A stretch of DNA of 7,047 bases, taken from assembly GCA_018818485.1 (NCBI GenBank), contig JAHIRX010000063.1:1-7047 (forward strand). Reading direction: 5' to 3'. Positions 6,545 to 7,047 of this stretch are shown here, one piece after another (the first letter of the stretch is position 1; each line of letters starts with the position of its first letter). The DNA is from Patescibacteria group bacterium. GTDB lineage: Bacteria; Patescibacteriota; WWE3; UBA101185; UBA10185. The translations under genes were made by a program, and so were the position numbers. Below the pieces are notes generated by a model that ran no database searches, was not told the origin of the DNA, and saw only the letters and a list, made by a program, of their open reading frames with translations.

Positions 6545-7047
6545 AGTTGTCGGTAGTGATACCTGTTTATAACGAAAAAGATACGCTTGAGAAGATAGTT
6601 GATTTAGTAAGAGCAGTTGATGGTATTGATAAAGAGATAATTATGGTTGACGATGGCTCTACAGATGGGTCTGTTGAGATACTTAAAAAAATTCAAGTAA
6701 AGTACCCTGATATAAAAATTGTTTTTAAAGATAAAAATGCCGGAAAAGGCGATAGTCTTAGAGTAGGTTTTGAGCATACCACTGGTGACTATGTAATTAT
6801 TCAAGATGCGGACTTAGAGTATAACCCTCAAGATTACAAAAAACTTCTGAAAGTTCTTGAAGAAGATGCTGTTGATGTAGTGTATGGTTCTAGGTTTTCA
6901 GGTAACTATGAGGATATGTCTAGTCTTCACTACCTTGGTAACAAATTATTGACCATTGTTACCAGCATTTTGTTTGGAGTAATGCTTACTGATATGGAGA
7001 CTTGTTACAAGCTTATGCCCGGAGATTTTATTAGGAATACAAAGATA
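6541..7047 (+). CDS. GT2 polyprenyl-phosphate sugar synthase (DPM1-like), 3' end missing
   Basis: The open frame runs for 169 codons off the right edge, so only the N-terminal part is seen. It is a GT-A fold, family 2 glycosyltransferase. VVIPVYNE (5-12) and VDDGSTDGS (36-44) bind the nucleotide, NAGKGDSLRVGF (66-77) is the conserved glycine loop, and QDADLEYNP (88-96) contains the metal-binding DAD triad (89-91). GSRF (116-119), LGNKLLT (132-138) and DMETCYKL (151-158) are typical of dolichyl-phosphate mannose/glucose synthase relatives, which transfer a sugar from GDP- or UDP-sugar to polyprenyl phosphate at the cytoplasmic face. GTG is the start because AGGAGG lies 6 bases before it and GTGA overlaps the previous stop. 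Whether C-terminal membrane helices follow, as in GtrB-like members, cannot be seen. The sugar is unknown; pairing with the adjacent GT-C protein is inferred. Confidence 0.92.
   Translation, partial: MKLSVVIPVYNEKDTLEKIVDLVRAVDGIDKEIIMVDDGSTDGSVEILKKIQVKYPDIKIVFKDKNAGKGDSLRVGFEHTTGDYVIIQDADLEYNPQDYKKLLKVLEEDAVDVVYGSRFSGNYEDMSSLHYLGNKLLTIVTSILFGVMLTDMETCYKLMPGDFIRNTKI

Larger units (their letters stand above)
47..7047 (+). other. Glycan-biosynthesis operon with every junction overlapping
   Basis: Six consecutive co-directional genes have no intergenic bases. Overlaps are 11 bases (1407-1417), 4 bases ATGA (2612-2615), 4 bases TTGA (3799-3802), about 32 bases (4964-4995) and 4 bases GTGA (6541-6544). 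No terminator-like hairpin with a T-tract was noticed between genes. One polycistronic message with translational coupling is the simplest reading. Gene content (sugar dehydrogenase, three GT4 enzymes, GT-C-like protein, GT2) indicates assembly of a cell-surface polysaccharide, glycolipid or glycoprotein glycan. The operon probably continues to the right. Confidence 0.8.

Noticed and set aside
6604..6804. Minus-strand open frame of 66 codons
   Set aside because: It is antisense to the GT2 catalytic core, whose + strand frame carries all family motifs.
47..7047. Alternative genetic code with TGA read as glycine, as in some CPR lineages
   Set aside because: Three genes end naturally at TGA exactly where the next gene begins, and no in-frame TGA interrupts a conserved domain.
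1..7047. Mobile elements, CRISPR arrays, tRNA or other RNA genes
   Set aside because: The window is continuous coding sequence for sugar enzymes. No transposase, regularly spaced repeats, cloverleaf-like sequence or room for an RNA gene was seen.

Overview
This is an AT-rich window with one gene direction and almost no non-coding DNA. It holds six genes on the + strand: five complete and one cut by the right edge. Only about 46 bases at the left end lie outside a gene. The layout and families point to a bacterial operon for a surface polysaccharide or glycoconjugate. Arginine is written almost only as AGA/AGG, ATA is a frequent isoleucine codon, ATG, TTG and GTG starts are all used, and Shine-Dalgarno sites are clear. 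TGA is used as a stop and never appears inside a gene, so the standard bacterial code fits. Dense packing, low GC and this gene mix would suit a candidate-phyla (Patescibacteria/CPR) genome, but a low-GC Firmicute or other bacterium cannot be excluded. The taxonomic suggestion is inference only.

Layout: 1-46 is a short leader with a GC-rich inverted repeat directly before a strong ribosome binding site. 47-1417 encodes a nucleotide-sugar dehydrogenase, most likely UDP-glucose 6-dehydrogenase, which makes UDP-glucuronate. 1407-2615, 2612-3802 and 3799-4995 encode three different GT4-type (GT-B fold) glycosyltransferases. 4964-6544 encodes a polytopic membrane protein resembling GT-C glycosyltransferases (PMT/ArnT-like), with a soluble C-terminal domain. 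6541-7047 is the first 169 codons of a GT2 (GT-A fold) enzyme of the dolichyl/polyprenyl-phosphate sugar synthase type.

Every gene junction overlaps (11, 4, 4, about 32 and 4 bases), so the genes are almost certainly co-transcribed and translationally coupled. A likely scheme, inferred from the families: the dehydrogenase supplies an activated uronic acid, the three GT4 enzymes build a glycan on a carrier at the cytoplasmic membrane face, the GT2 enzyme loads a sugar onto polyprenyl phosphate, and the GT-C protein transfers that sugar on the outer face. No flippase, polymerase, initiating phosphoglycosyltransferase or export gene is visible, so the locus probably extends beyond one or both ends.

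I found no mobile element, CRISPR array, RNA gene or clearly undescribed system. The points most worth a second look are the altered donor-site residues in the third GT4 enzyme, the GT-C/GT2 pairing, the uncertain start of the membrane protein, and the inverted repeat before the first gene.
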